From: Rhodococcus sp. KRD197
Lineage (GTDB): Bacteria; Actinomycetota; Actinomycetes; Mycobacteriales; Mycobacteriaceae
Direction: 5' to 3'
Assembly: GCF_017168235.1 (NCBI RefSeq)
Contig: NZ_JABFAO010000015.1
Span: 152,823-216,822 of the forward strand
DNA: 64,000 nt
Made by a program: the position numbers and the translations under genes. Positions 18,601 to 27,070 of this stretch are shown piece by piece. Every line of letters starts with the position of its first letter. Position 1 is the stretch's first letter. The notes beneath the pieces were generated by a model, which was given only the letters and a program-made list of their open reading frames with translations, did not search any database and had not been told where the DNA came from.

Positions 18601-20260
18601 ACTTGCTGCCGCGCGGCGCGCGATGGAGGTGAGCTTCGCCGGCCGCACGTGGTGGACAGCGATCGAGGACGCCAGCCGCCTCCGTGACGCACTGGGTGTG
18701 CCACTTCCCATCGGCACTCCGGCTGCCTTCATCGAGCCGGTCGAGGATCCGCTGTCGGATCTGGTGAGCCGGTACGCCAGAACACACGGCCCGTTCTCGG
18801 TGACGAACCTGGCCGAGAGATTCGGTATCGGTTCTGCGGTGGCACGTTCGGCGCTCATGGCTCTGAGCATGGACAAGCGAGTCGTCGAAGGTGAGTTCAG
18901 ACCGGGCGAGACGGGCAGCGAGTGGTGCGAGGCCGAGGTACTGCGACGCCTTCGGCGGCGATCGCTGGCGGCCGCGAGAGAAGAAGTCGAGCCTGTGGCC
19001 ACCGCGACGCTCGGCCGGTTCCTACCTGCATGGCAGCACGTCGGCAGCAGACAACTGAGCGGGATCGACGGCGTCGCTACCGTTGTCGAGCAATTGGCCG
19101 GTGTACCGATACCCGCCTCGGCGTGGGAGCCCCTCGTGCTCGCATCCAGGGTGCGGGACTACTCCCCTGCCATGCTCGACGAGCTCACCTCTACCGGCGA
19201 GGTGGTGTGGTCCGGTCACGGATCCATCAGCTCCAAGGACGGCTGGGTGTGCCTGCACATGGCCGATACCGCGCCCTTGACGCTTGCGCCGGCGGCCGAA
19301 GCGGACCTCTCGGAACTACAAGTTCGAGTGCTGGACGCGGTCGCGGCGGGTGGGGCCTACTTTTTCCGGCAATTGTCGGACGCGGTGGGCAGTACCGACG
19401 ACGACAGTTTGATCGCCGCGTTGTGGGAGTTGGTCTGGGCCGGACAACTGAGCAACGACACCTTCGCGCCGCTGCGCGCCCTGCTCAATGCCACCACCCG
19501 CGCCGCGCCCAGCCATCGCTCACCGCGGCGAACTCCTCGGTTGAGGTCGTATCGCAGAATGGAGCGGCCCAGTCTGCCGACACGGACCGGCCCGCCTACA
19601 GCAGCGGGTCGCTGGTCGAGGCTGCCAGATCTCGAGCCCGATGCCACCATCAGAGCCCACGCGACCGCTGATGTGCTGCTCGAACGCTACGGCATCGTCA
19701 CACGCGGTTCCGTCATGGCTGAGGGCGTACCCGGTGGATTCGCGACGATGTACAAGGTGTTGACGACATTCGAGGACTCCGGACGTAGTCGACGCGGCTA
19801 TTTCGTCGACTCACTGGGCGGAGCGCAATTCTCCACCTCGGACGTCGTCGACCGGCTGCGTACCTACGAGGAACGGGAGAAGACGGGAGCCGTCGTCCTC
19901 GCGGCGTGCGATCCCGCCAACCCGTACGGCGCCGCGCTGAGCTGGCCCAGGCGCGGTGAGAGCGAGGATTCTCCGAAACATCGGCCGGGCCGGAAAGCGG
20001 GTGCACTGGTCGTTCTGCACGAGGGAGCTCTCGCGTTGTATGTCGAGCGTGGAGGCAAGACCGTGCTGACATTCTCCGAAAACGACGAGGTGACCGCGAT
20101 CGCGGCGCAGGCGCTGGCGGCGACCGTCGAACGCGGCGGCGTGGACAAACTGCTCGTGGAGCGTGTGGACGGCAACGACATTCACGGGACGCCCTTCTCC
20201 CGGCTGCTCACCGATGCAGGTTTCTCCGCGACCCCGCGGGGCTACCGAATGAGGCGATAG
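15695..20260 (+). CDS. lhr: Lhr-type ATP-dependent DNA helicase (large helicase-related protein)
   Basis: A 1521-residue superfamily 2 helicase. Walker A is APTGSGKT at residues 56-63, Walker B VDEVHAVAG, motif III LSATVRP, and motif VI region QRVGRAGHQ. The DEAD/H_assoc and Lhr winged-helix regions follow, then a long C-terminal domain, as in mycobacterial full-length Lhr. Lhr translocates 3'-5' on ssDNA and is induced by DNA damage in mycobacteria. ATG 15695 begins MARKPSAQRENAVV. Only 1 base separates it from nei2, the same pairing as in mycobacteria, so a repair operon is likely. Confidence 0.95.
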   Translation: MARKPSAQRENAVVSALSRFSAATREWFDGAFVSPTSAQAGAWEAIASGRHTLVVAPTGSGKTLSAFLWSIDQLASAPVSAESETKRDRKTKVLYISPLKALAVDVERNLRAPLVGITQTAKRLGLEPPDISVGVRSGDTSQADRRTMIKTPPDILITTPESLFLMLTSAARESLELVDTVIVDEVHAVAGTKRGSHLALSLERLDLMLPKPAQRIGLSATVRPHEEVGRFLTGAAPIEIVAPPAPKTFDLSVRVPVEDMTELGVIEPSDGDASAAPRHGSIWPHVEENIVDLILEHSSCIVFANSRRLAERLTARLNEVYAERLGEGDKTVHGPPSQLGSTSEVNHGADPLLARAHHGSVSKDQRALIEDDLKTGRLRCVVATSSLELGIDMGAVDLVVQVEAPPSVASGLQRVGRAGHQVGEISKGVLFPKHRTDLIHCAVTVERMTTGKIEALFVPANPLDILAQQTVAACALEPIDAHDWFDAVRRTGSFATLPRSAYESTLDLLSGRYPSDEFADLRPRLVWDRDANTLTGRPGSQRLAVTSGGAIPDRGLFTVYMVGEKASRVGELDEEMVYESRIGDVFALGATSWRIEEITHDRVLVSPAFGQPGRLPFWHGDGLGRPAELGRALGEFLRSTTEREALAQRLSGDGLDPNAVNNLIALLDEQIEATGQLPTDRTMIVERFRDELGDWRLVLHSTYGQPVHAPWALAIGARLIERYGIDAAPTASDDGIIVRLPDTEDSPPGADLFVFEQDEIADIVTEQVGGSALFASRFRECAARALLLPRRNPGKRAPLWQQRQRSAQLLDVARKYPSFPILLETVRECLQDVYDLPALEEILGQVGRRQIRIVEVETPSPSPFANSLLFNYVGAFMYEGDSPLAERRAQALSLDSALLAELLGRVELRELLDHNVIETTELELQRLAPDRRAKDIEGVADLLRMLGPLTADEVALRTNGDESQVWLTELAAARRAMEVSFAGRTWWTAIEDASRLRDALGVPLPIGTPAAFIEPVEDPLSDLVSRYARTHGPFSVTNLAERFGIGSAVARSALMALSMDKRVVEGEFRPGETGSEWCEAEVLRRLRRRSLAAAREEVEPVATATLGRFLPAWQHVGSRQLSGIDGVATVVEQLAGVPIPASAWEPLVLASRVRDYSPAMLDELTSTGEVVWSGHGSISSKDGWVCLHMADTAPLTLAPAAEADLSELQVRVLDAVAAGGAYFFRQLSDAVGSTDDDSLIAALWELVWAGQLSNDTFAPLRALLNATTRAAPSHRSPRRTPRLRSYRRMERPSLPTRTGPPTAAGRWSRLPDLEPDATIRAHATADVLLERYGIVTRGSVMAEGVPGGFATMYKVLTTFEDSGRSRRGYFVDSLGGAQFSTSDVVDRLRTYEEREKTGAVVLAACDPANPYGAALSWPRRGESEDSPKHRPGRKAGALVVLHEGALALYVERGGKTVLTFSENDEVTAIAAQALAATVERGGVDKLLVERVDGNDIHGTPFSRLLTDAGFSATPRGYRMRR

Positions 20261-20261
20261 C

Positions 20262-21044
20262 GTGCCCGAAGGCGATACCGTTTACCGCGCCGCGAACAGG
20301 CTTCGCGACGCACTCGAGGGCCGAGTGCTCACTGGTTGCGACATCCGAGTTCCACGTTATGCGACAGTCGATTTCACCGGTCGAACCGTCGGCTCGGTAG
20401 CTTCACGCGGCAAACACCTTCTCATTCGCGTGGGTGAATTCTCCATCCACAGCCACCTGAAGATGGAAGGCACCTGGCAGGTCTACGCTCCCGGCGCCCG
20501 ATGGCGTCGGCCCGCTTTTCAGGCCCGAGCCATTCTCTCGACGGAACGCGCCATCGCGGTGGGCTTCGAATTGGGTGTGCTCGACATCGTCGAGAACGAG
20601 GACGAGGTGGTCGGCTATCTCGGTCCGGATCTGCTCGGCTCGGATTGGACTGCCGCAGGCGCCGTCGCCAATCTGCAATCGGACCCCGCGAGACCGATCG
20701 GGCTGGCGCTGCTCGATCAACGCAACCTCGCTGGGCTCGGCAACGTCTACCGAAACGAAATCTGCTTTCTCCGCGGCATCGATCCGAGGACACCGGTGGA
20801 GGATTGCGGCGATATCGGCAAGGTGGTCGACCTGGCGTTTCGCACCATCACGGCGAACAAGGATCGCAGTCAGCGGGTGACCACCGGCGACAGGCGGGCA
20901 GGTCGCCACTTCTGGGTGTACGGGCGCGAGAACAAGCCGTGTCGCCGCTGCGGGACCACGATCGAATTCGGGATGTTGGGCGACAATCCGCTCGAGGAAC
21001 GGCAGATCTACTACTGCCCGTATTGCCAGCGGCAACCCAGCTGA
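20262..21044 (+). CDS. nei2: Endonuclease VIII-like DNA glycosylase (Nei2)
   Basis: A 260-residue Fpg/Nei-family glycosylase/AP lyase that removes oxidised pyrimidines. The N-terminus PEGDTVYRAANRL provides the catalytic Pro2 and Glu3 after Met removal. QRNLAGLGNVYRNEICFLRG is the helix-two-turn-helix. The C-terminal zinc finger has CRRC and CPYC pairs separated by about 19 residues. GTG start at 20262, directly after lhr. Confidence 0.93.
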   Translation: MPEGDTVYRAANRLRDALEGRVLTGCDIRVPRYATVDFTGRTVGSVASRGKHLLIRVGEFSIHSHLKMEGTWQVYAPGARWRRPAFQARAILSTERAIAVGFELGVLDIVENEDEVVGYLGPDLLGSDWTAAGAVANLQSDPARPIGLALLDQRNLAGLGNVYRNEICFLRGIDPRTPVEDCGDIGKVVDLAFRTITANKDRSQRVTTGDRRAGRHFWVYGRENKPCRRCGTTIEFGMLGDNPLEERQIYYCPYCQRQPS

Positions 21045-21074
21045 TTCACAGGGTCGGCACCGATCATCGAAAGC

Positions 21075-21239
21075 ATGATCTTCTTGGCGATACTCACTCT
21101 GGCCGTGATGGCAGCGTCGGGGTCGGTGGCGGCCACAGCGCCTCGGACTCTGGTGCGAACCCGAGAACAACAGGACGAGCTGCATCGTAGAACCACACCG
21201 GCCCGACGCGAAGCGGTATCTCTGTCGGCCGTTCGGTAA
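21075..21239 (+). CDS. Putative small membrane or secreted peptide
   Basis: A 54-codon frame starting ATG 21075 and ending TAA. It encodes a hydrophobic N-terminal segment (MIFLAILTLAVMAASGSVAA) and then a strongly charged tail rich in Arg, Glu and Gln. One transmembrane helix or a signal sequence fits. Only a weak GAAAG precedes the ATG. It lies between nei2 and another membrane protein gene on the same strand. The amino-acid pattern is more protein-like than the shadows here, but a gene this short needs homologues. Confidence 0.4.
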   Translation: MIFLAILTLAVMAASGSVAATAPRTLVRTREQQDELHRRTTPARREAVSLSAVR

Positions 21240-21258
21240 ATCTCGAGGCCAGGCAATC

Positions 21259-21264
21259 TATGCT
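21259..21264 (+). promoter_or_regulatory. Candidate -10 element (TATGCT)
   Basis: TATGCT with 8 bases to ATG 21273; consistent with a leaderless or very short-leader transcript. Confidence 0.4.
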
Positions 21265-21272
21265 CTGTTCGC

Positions 21273-21815
21273 ATGGCACTGAATATTCGGCAGCTACTGC
21301 ATCGTCCGCTGCGGTCTCGTAGCCATCCACTCGAACCGGACAACGCCGCGAGCCGAATCAGCGCGTATGTCTACGGAAACATCCTGGTCCTTGCCGCGCT
21401 CATTCCGTTGACATTCAGTGAGGAGCACACGTTCCAGGGCGTTGCAATCGTGCTCGGGACCGCGGTCTCGACCTTCATCGCGCACGCCTTCGCCGAAGGA
21501 GTCGGGCAGACAGTACGGACGGGCGTCAACCTTTCGCGCTCCGAACGGTTGAGCGAGCTACGCAACTCGGTACCCGTTCTCAGCGCCGCAGTGCTTCCGG
21601 CTGGTTTGTTGGCGATCGGCTGGTGGGGTCTCTTGGATCCACAGCTCGGTCAGATCCTCGCCGAGATCACCGTGATCGCCAGAATCGCGTCGACGAACTA
21701 TGTGGTCGGTCGCCTCCGCGGCGAGAAACCCACCCGCGGAACATTTTTCGGATCACTAGTGCTCGCTGCCGCGGCCACCGTCATCGTTGCCGTCAAGATC
21801 GTTCTGACGCACTGA
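21273..21815 (+). CDS. Hypothetical integral membrane protein
   Basis: A 180-residue protein with about five hydrophobic segments: ILVLAALIPL, IVLGTAVSTFIAHAFAEGV, VLSAAVLPAGLLAIGWWGLL, ITVIARIAST and FFGSLVLAAAATVIVAVKIVL. No enzymatic motif is visible. ATG 21273 is the only sensible start and lacks a Shine-Dalgarno sequence. It stands alone between nei2 and the convergent glpD. Function unknown. Confidence 0.75.
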   Translation: MALNIRQLLHRPLRSRSHPLEPDNAASRISAYVYGNILVLAALIPLTFSEEHTFQGVAIVLGTAVSTFIAHAFAEGVGQTVRTGVNLSRSERLSELRNSVPVLSAAVLPAGLLAIGWWGLLDPQLGQILAEITVIARIASTNYVVGRLRGEKPTRGTFFGSLVLAAAATVIVAVKIVLTH

Positions 21816-21844
21816 CGTCGGCCACCGGCGTTGACGCCCCGCGG

Positions 21845-23611
21845 TCATAACTCGCGCACGGGCGGTGTCGCCACGCTCACCGGCTCGAGGATTTCCTGCC
21901 GCGCCTCCGGCGCGACCACCCGCAACGCGTCGGCCGATTCGTCGTCGGGCTGCATCTGCGACTTGATCTCTGCCTCCACGCGGGCATTGTAGGTTTCGAC
22001 CTCGCGATCGACGGTCGCGGGATCCCAGCCGAGCACGGGTGCCACGAGCGCTGCGACCTGGCCTGCACAGTTGACGCCACGGTGGGTGTACTCGATGGAG
22101 ATGCGGGTGCGCCGCGACAGAATGTCCTCCAGGTGCAGTGCGCCTTCTGCCGCAGCACCGTAGACGACCTCGACCTGTAGGTAACTCGGTGCGTCGGTGA
22201 TCGGCTGGAGCAGTTCGGGTTTGTCTGCGGCAAGCTGGAGCACTTCGTCGATGAGTGAGCCGTAGCGGTCCAGAAGGTGCTTGACCCGGTACGGGTGCAG
22301 GCCGTATTTCGTGGCGAGGTGATGGGTCTGATTGACGAGAGCGAAGTAACCGTCAGCGCCGACAAGCGGCACCTTCTCTGTGATCGACGACGCGACGCGC
22401 GCCGGTATGTCCTCGGCCGCCAGGTCGACAGCGTCCTCGGCCATCACACGGTACGTGGTGTATTTGCCACCCGCGATAGCCACGAGTCCCGGCGCGACCC
22501 TGGCGACGGCGTGCTCGCGGGAAAGCTTCGAGGTCTCGTCGCTCTCTCCGGCGAGCAGTGGCCGCAGGCCTGCGTAGACACCGTCGATGTCCGCGTGTGT
22601 CAGAGGCGTGACCAGCACGGCGTTGACCTCGCCGAGGATGTAATCGATGTCGGCTTTCGTTGCAGCGGGGTGCGCAAGGTCCAGCTTCCAGTCCGTGTCG
22701 GTGGTGCCGATGATCCAGTGCGCACCCCACGGAATGATGAACAACACCGACTTCTCGGTACGCAGAATTATGGCCGCCTCGCTGACGATGCGGTCACGGG
22801 GTACGACGATGTGCACGCCCTTCGAGGCCCGCACGCGGAATCGTCCTCGCTGCGAGGACAGGGCCTGAACCTCGTCGGTCCACACACCGGTGGCGTTGAT
22901 CACGACGTGGCCGCGCACCTCCGTCGTCGCGCCGTTCTCCGAATCACGAACACGCACACCGGAAACACGATCGGCCTCGCGAAGGAATCCCACCACCTGG
23001 GTGGAGGTACGAACTACAGCGCCGTAGTGGGCGGCGGTTCGCGCCACACTCATGGTGTGACGGGCATCGTCGACGATGGTGTCGTAGTAGCGGATTCCAC
23101 CGATCAGGGACTTTCGCTTGATGCCCGGCGCCATGCGTAGCGCACCCGAGCGGGTCAAGTGCTTTTGAGCAGGAACGGATTTGGCGCCGCCCATGGAGTC
23201 GTAGAGGAAGATGCCCGCAGCGATGTACGGGCGCTCCCACACTCGATGCGTCAACGGAAAGAGGAACTTCAGCGGTTTGACCAGATGTGGCGCGAGTGTG
23301 GAGAGCGAGAGCTCGCGCTCGTGCAACGCTTCGCGAACCAAGCCGAACTCGAGCTGTTCGAGGTAGCGCAGTCCACCGTGGAACATCTTCGACGACCGGC
23401 TGGAGGTTCCCGAGGCGAAATCCCGGGCTTCGACGAGAGCCACCTTGAGACCACGCGTCGCCGCGTCGAGAGCTACGCCCGCACCGACGACACCGCCGCC
23501 GACCACGACCACGTCGAATTGCTCGGCCGAAAGCCTCTCCCACGCTGCCACGCGCGCCTGCGGACCCAGGAATGTGGTGTTCGATCGGTTGCTCAAGAGC
23601 TCACTCCCCAT
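21845..23611 (-). CDS. glpD: Glycerol-3-phosphate dehydrogenase (FAD-dependent), first paralogue
   Basis: A 588-residue membrane-associated flavoenzyme oxidising sn-glycerol-3-phosphate to dihydroxyacetone phosphate with electrons to quinone. The FAD site is [20 protein letters not shown], followed by [20 protein letters not shown] and [20 protein letters not shown]; the C-terminal DAO_C domain follows. ATG 23611 (MGSELLSN) is used; ATG 23620 is nearly as good. It lies where M. tuberculosis has glpD2, near lpdA. A second, closely similar glpD is at 45970-47676 in the glycerol operon. Confidence 0.92.
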   Translation of the reverse strand: MGSELLSNRSNTTFLGPQARVAAWERLSAEQFDVVVVGGGVVGAGVALDAATRGLKVALVEARDFASGTSSRSSKMFHGGLRYLEQLEFGLVREALHERELSLSTLAPHLVKPLKFLFPLTHRVWERPYIAAGIFLYDSMGGAKSVPAQKHLTRSGALRMAPGIKRKSLIGGIRYYDTIVDDARHTMSVARTAAHYGAVVRTSTQVVGFLREADRVSGVRVRDSENGATTEVRGHVVINATGVWTDEVQALSSQRGRFRVRASKGVHIVVPRDRIVSEAAIILRTEKSVLFIIPWGAHWIIGTTDTDWKLDLAHPAATKADIDYILGEVNAVLVTPLTHADIDGVYAGLRPLLAGESDETSKLSREHAVARVAPGLVAIAGGKYTTYRVMAEDAVDLAAEDIPARVASSITEKVPLVGADGYFALVNQTHHLATKYGLHPYRVKHLLDRYGSLIDEVLQLAADKPELLQPITDAPSYLQVEVVYGAAAEGALHLEDILSRRTRISIEYTHRGVNCAGQVAALVAPVLGWDPATVDREVETYNARVEAEIKSQMQPDDESADALRVVAPEARQEILEPVSVATPPVREL

Positions 23612-23652
23612 TCGGATCATTCGAAAGATCGTTCCTCGACGCTCGGTCAAGG

Positions 23653-24837
23653 CTACCGTTCGAGCGCGTGAGCCGCTCTCAACCGGCGAACCGCCTCCGC
23701 CAGAGCCGGGGTGGGCGAGCTTGCGAAGCACAGTCGCGCCGAGCTCGCGTGCAGTGCGTTGTCGGCAAACGCCCGTCCGGGGACGAAGGCGACACCGTGA
23801 TCGAGCGCACGTGGGAGCAAGGCGGTGGTGTCCGTTCCGTCCCCGAACGCCATCCACACGAACATGCCACCGTCTGCGGACGACAGCTGTGCACGATCAC
23901 CGAAGGCGTCGACGAGCTCGTGGCGAAGGGCGCGAGCACGGTTGCCGTATTCGGCTCGCACAGTGTTCAGATGCGCGTCGAGCCACACGGAATCGGCCAG
24001 CATCTGCGTCGCCATCTGTTGTGTCAGGGTCGATCCACAGAGGTCTGCGCCCTGCTTGAGCAGTTCGACGGCCTTGCACACCGGCTCGGGAGCGACCAGC
24101 CACCCCACCCGAAGTGCAGGCGCGAGAATCTTCGAAGCACTCGACAACCGGACGACGCGATCGGAGTACGAGGCGATCGGCGGGGGTGGCGGAGTGTCGA
24201 ACCAGATCTCCCCGTACGGATCGTCTTCCAGGATCCAGAACCCGTACTGCTCGGCGAGCGATGCCAGATGGCGCCGTCGCGAAGTCGACATCGTCACCCC
24301 GCGGGGATTGTGGAAGTTGCTCACGGTGTGCACGAGGGTGGGCCGCAGTCCGGCGCTGAGGCGTCGGGCGAGTTCGTCGGTATCCATGCCGTCGGCGGTG
24401 ATGGGGATTGGGCGGATGTCGGCGTCGGCGATCGAGAACACCTGCAGGGCTCCGGTATACGCGGGCTCGTCGACGACGACGATCGCACCCGGGTCCAGCA
24501 GCGCTTGCGCAACCAGTGTCAGCGCCTGTTGTGATCCGTGGGTGATCACCACTTCTGTTGCGGCGATCGTCCTTTGCAGCATTCGCGACTCACGCTGGGC
24601 GACGACAGCTCGCAGCGCGCGCCAGCCCGATGTCTCCCCGTACTGAACCGAGGACGATTGGGCGAGAACGTCCTCTGCTGCCCGTCGGATTCGTTGCACG
24701 GGAATGAGATCGGTATCCGGCAGACCACCGGCGAGGCTGATGACATCGTCACGAGCGGTGAGAGCGAGCAGGTCGCGGATGGCCGAGCTGCGGACCGAAT
24801 CGAGGCGTCGCGCCAACGAAGGAACCGAGGTGTTCAC
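23653..24837 (-). CDS. PLP-dependent class I/II aminotransferase (2-aminoadipate/LysN-like)
   Basis: A 394-residue fold-type I aminotransferase. VISLAGGLPDTDLIP and YGETSGWRALR at the N-terminus, VSNFHNPRGVTMS and the PLP-Lys motif SSASKILAPALRVGWL are typical of the KAT/LysN/MocR-like aminotransferases; there is no N-terminal GntR domain, so it is an enzyme rather than a regulator. GTG 24837 is preferred because GGGAGAT lies about 5 bases upstream; an ATG at 24930 would add residues that look like shadow. Substrate not predictable beyond aromatic or 2-oxo acid types. Confidence 0.85.
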   Translation of the reverse strand: MNTSVPSLARRLDSVRSSAIRDLLALTARDDVISLAGGLPDTDLIPVQRIRRAAEDVLAQSSSVQYGETSGWRALRAVVAQRESRMLQRTIAATEVVITHGSQQALTLVAQALLDPGAIVVVDEPAYTGALQVFSIADADIRPIPITADGMDTDELARRLSAGLRPTLVHTVSNFHNPRGVTMSTSRRRHLASLAEQYGFWILEDDPYGEIWFDTPPPPPIASYSDRVVRLSSASKILAPALRVGWLVAPEPVCKAVELLKQGADLCGSTLTQQMATQMLADSVWLDAHLNTVRAEYGNRARALRHELVDAFGDRAQLSSADGGMFVWMAFGDGTDTTALLPRALDHGVAFVPGRAFADNALHASSARLCFASSPTPALAEAVRRLRAAHALER

Positions 24838-25005
24838 AGCAATCTCCCAGTGCGTCGGGTTACGGATGAAGTGCAAACCCGAGGATCGACTGGGGCGGAA
24901 GCGGGCCGGATGGTGTTCGGCTCGTTCCACTATCGCATGAGCGTCCGAGATCTGGAACTACATTCTCACATCTCGAGAAACGGGCCGCGGTGCGCGGACC
25001 CGCGG

Positions 25006-26409
25006 TCAGTCGAGGTCGTCGTGACGCATGAGCTGACGCGCGGCCTCGGTGATGGACCCGGTGAGCGACGGGTACACCGAGAACGTGGCAGCGAGATCGT
25101 TGACCGAGAGATTGTTCTGCACTGCCATTGCAATCGGCAGGATCAACTCCGATGCCGTGGGCGCGACGACGACGCCGCCGATCACCACGCCGGTGGCGGG
25201 GCGGCAGAATATCTTGACGAATCCGCGCTTGAGCCCCGACATCTTGGCACGGGGGTTGGTGCTCAGCGGGAGCATCACGGTACGGGCCGGAACCTCGCCG
25301 CTGTCGATCGCCGACTGACTCACCCCGACCGACGCAATCTCCGGGCGCGTGAACACGGCCGAGGCGACAGTCTTGAGCTTGATCGGCGTCACCGCCTGGC
25401 CGAGCGCGTGGTACATCGCGATGCGTCCCTGCATCGCGGCCACCGATGCGAGCGGGAGCAGCCCGGTGATGTCACCGGCAGCATAGATTCCCTGAATCGG
25501 GGTGCGCGAGACCCGGTCGACCCGCAGGAAGCCGCCGCGGTCGAGTTCGATTCCGACGTTCTCCAACCCGAGTCCGGAGGTGTTGGGAACGGAACCGACG
25601 GTCATCAGTGCATGGCTGCCCTCGACGGTGCGGCCGTCGGACAGCTTGACGATCACACCGGTCTCGGTGCGCTCGACCGAGTCGGCACGAGCATGTTTGG
25701 CGAGAGTGACGCCGCGTTCGTTGAATGCGTCCTCGAGCACGAGCGCTGCATCCTCGTCCTCGTGCGGAAGGACACGATCGCGACTCGACACCGCAGTCAC
25801 CTTCACGCCCATCTCGGTGTAGGCCGAGACGAACTCGGCGCCTGTCACACCGGACCCGACGACGATCAAGTGCTCCGGTAGCGCGTCCAGGTCGTAGAGC
25901 TGCCGCCAGTTCAGGATCCGCTCACCGTCCGGCTCCGCACCCTTGATGACGCGCGGGCTCGCGCCAGTGGCGATCAACACCACATCGGCGTCGAGAATGC
26001 GCTCGGAACCGTTGGCGAGTGTGGCGCGAATCCGATGGGCGGCCATGCCGAGCTGAGTATCGATCATCTCGCCTCGACCCGCGATGAGCTCGACGCCGAC
26101 CGAACGCACCCGCGCGGCGATATCAGCGGACTGATCCTGCGCGAGACTCTTGACCCGCGCGTGAATCTGAGGGAGCGCAACGGCGGCCTGTGATGGATCG
26201 ATTGCGATACCGAGGTCGTTGGCACGTCGCATCTCGGTTCGGATGCCGGTGGAGGCGATGAACGTCTTCGACGGCACGCAGTCCCACAGAACACAGGCAC
26301 CGCCGATCCCATCCGAATCGACCAGAGTCACCGTTCCCCCGTGCTGCGCCGCCACCAGTGCCGCCTCGTATCCTGCGGGTCCGCCACCGATGATCACGAT
26401 CCGGGTCAT
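25006..26409 (-). CDS. lpdA: LpdA-type NAD(P)H:quinone reductase (flavoprotein disulfide reductase family)
   Basis: A 467-residue pyridine nucleotide-disulfide oxidoreductase. FAD motif IVIIGGGPAGYEAALVAA; NAD(P)H motif VVGSGVTGAEFVSAYTEMG. The Cys pair is present (ACVLWDC, Cys39 and Cys44), but the C-terminal His-Glu catalytic dyad of true disulfide reductases (HPTLSE) reads YPSLTG, with His and Glu replaced by Tyr and Gly. That agrees with mycobacterial LpdA (Rv3303c), described as a quinone reductase rather than a lipoamide dehydrogenase. ATG 26409 with AGAGGA upstream. Confidence 0.9.
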   Translation of the reverse strand: MTRIVIIGGGPAGYEAALVAAQHGGTVTLVDSDGIGGACVLWDCVPSKTFIASTGIRTEMRRANDLGIAIDPSQAAVALPQIHARVKSLAQDQSADIAARVRSVGVELIAGRGEMIDTQLGMAAHRIRATLANGSERILDADVVLIATGASPRVIKGAEPDGERILNWRQLYDLDALPEHLIVVGSGVTGAEFVSAYTEMGVKVTAVSSRDRVLPHEDEDAALVLEDAFNERGVTLAKHARADSVERTETGVIVKLSDGRTVEGSHALMTVGSVPNTSGLGLENVGIELDRGGFLRVDRVSRTPIQGIYAAGDITGLLPLASVAAMQGRIAMYHALGQAVTPIKLKTVASAVFTRPEIASVGVSQSAIDSGEVPARTVMLPLSTNPRAKMSGLKRGFVKIFCRPATGVVIGGVVVAPTASELILPIAMAVQNNLSVNDLAATFSVYPSLTGSITEAARQLMRHDDLD

Positions 26410-26488
26410 TGATCCTCTTTCGAATTCGAAGGGCATATCTGGGGCCTGCGAGCCCAACGCTATTCCAGTGACACGCGTCATGCACCGG

Positions 26489-26507
26489 TTAGGTTTGCTT
26501 CACCTGC
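26489..26507. promoter_or_regulatory. Weak DtxR/IdeR-like 19-mer between lpdA and the cyclotransferase gene
   Basis: TTAGGTTTGCTTCACCTGC matches about 14 of 19 positions of the IdeR consensus as I recall it, with a good left half and a poor right half. It lies 80 bases upstream of lpdA and 76 bases upstream of the divergent gene. It may be coincidence. Confidence 0.2.
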
Positions 26508-26569
26508 TCTCGACCAGGGCGAACACCGCCGGTGCGGGTCGCACCGCGACCGCGAGCGGGTCGACGGTT

Positions 26570-26575
26570 TAGGCT
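26570..26575 (+). promoter_or_regulatory. Candidate -10 element (TAGGCT) for leaderless cyclotransferase-like gene
   Basis: TAGGCT with 7 bases to the GTG at 26583; no Shine-Dalgarno in between. Confidence 0.45.
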
Positions 26576-26582
26576 GGCCGAC

Positions 26583-27044
26583 GTGCCAATCTATGCCGCC
26601 TACGGATCGAACATGCATCCGGAGCAGATGTTGCAGCGTTGCCCGCACTCTCCCCTGTCCGGAACGGGATGGCTGCACGGGTGGCGCCTGACCTTCGGAG
26701 GCGGCGATATCGGATGGGAAGGCGCACTGGCAACGGTCGCTCCCGACCCGGACGGAAAAGTGTTCGTGGTCCTCTACGACGTATCCGTCGAGGACGAGCA
26801 GAGCCTGGATCGCTGGGAAGGCTCCGAGCTCGGAATTCACCGCAAGGTACGGCTGCGCGTCGAGACCGCGGACGGCCCGGTCCTCGCCTGGTTGTACGTG
26901 CTCGACGCCTACGAGGGCGGTCTGCCGTCCGCCCGCTACCTCGGTGTGATGGCAGAGGCCGCGGAGATCGCCGGCGCACCGGCCGAATACGTTCGTGGGC
27001 TGCGCACCCGCAACAGCCGCAACGTAGGCCCCGGCACCAGCTAG
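26583..27044 (+). CDS. Gamma-glutamylcyclotransferase-like (AIG2 fold) protein
   Basis: A 153-residue protein with the AIG2/GGCT signature YAAYGSNMHPEQM at its start and SLDRWEGSELGIHRKVRLRV, containing the conserved Glu thought to act in cyclotransfer. Family enzymes release 5-oxoproline from gamma-glutamyl or amine-linked substrates; the true substrate here is unknown. It matches Rv3304 in position next to lpdA and amiA1. GTG 26583 is chosen; the upstream frame is Arg-rich shadow. Confidence 0.85.
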   Translation: MPIYAAYGSNMHPEQMLQRCPHSPLSGTGWLHGWRLTFGGGDIGWEGALATVAPDPDGKVFVVLYDVSVEDEQSLDRWEGSELGIHRKVRLRVETADGPVLAWLYVLDAYEGGLPSARYLGVMAEAAEIAGAPAEYVRGLRTRNSRNVGPGTS

Positions 27045-27070
27045 GTCCCGGCACTGCCCGGTAGGGGTGG

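Noticed and set aside
21011-21343. 110-residue minus-strand frame between nei2 and the membrane protein gene
   Set aside because: It includes Cys/Arg/Ser-rich shadow and overlaps nei2; no start signal or domain is seen.
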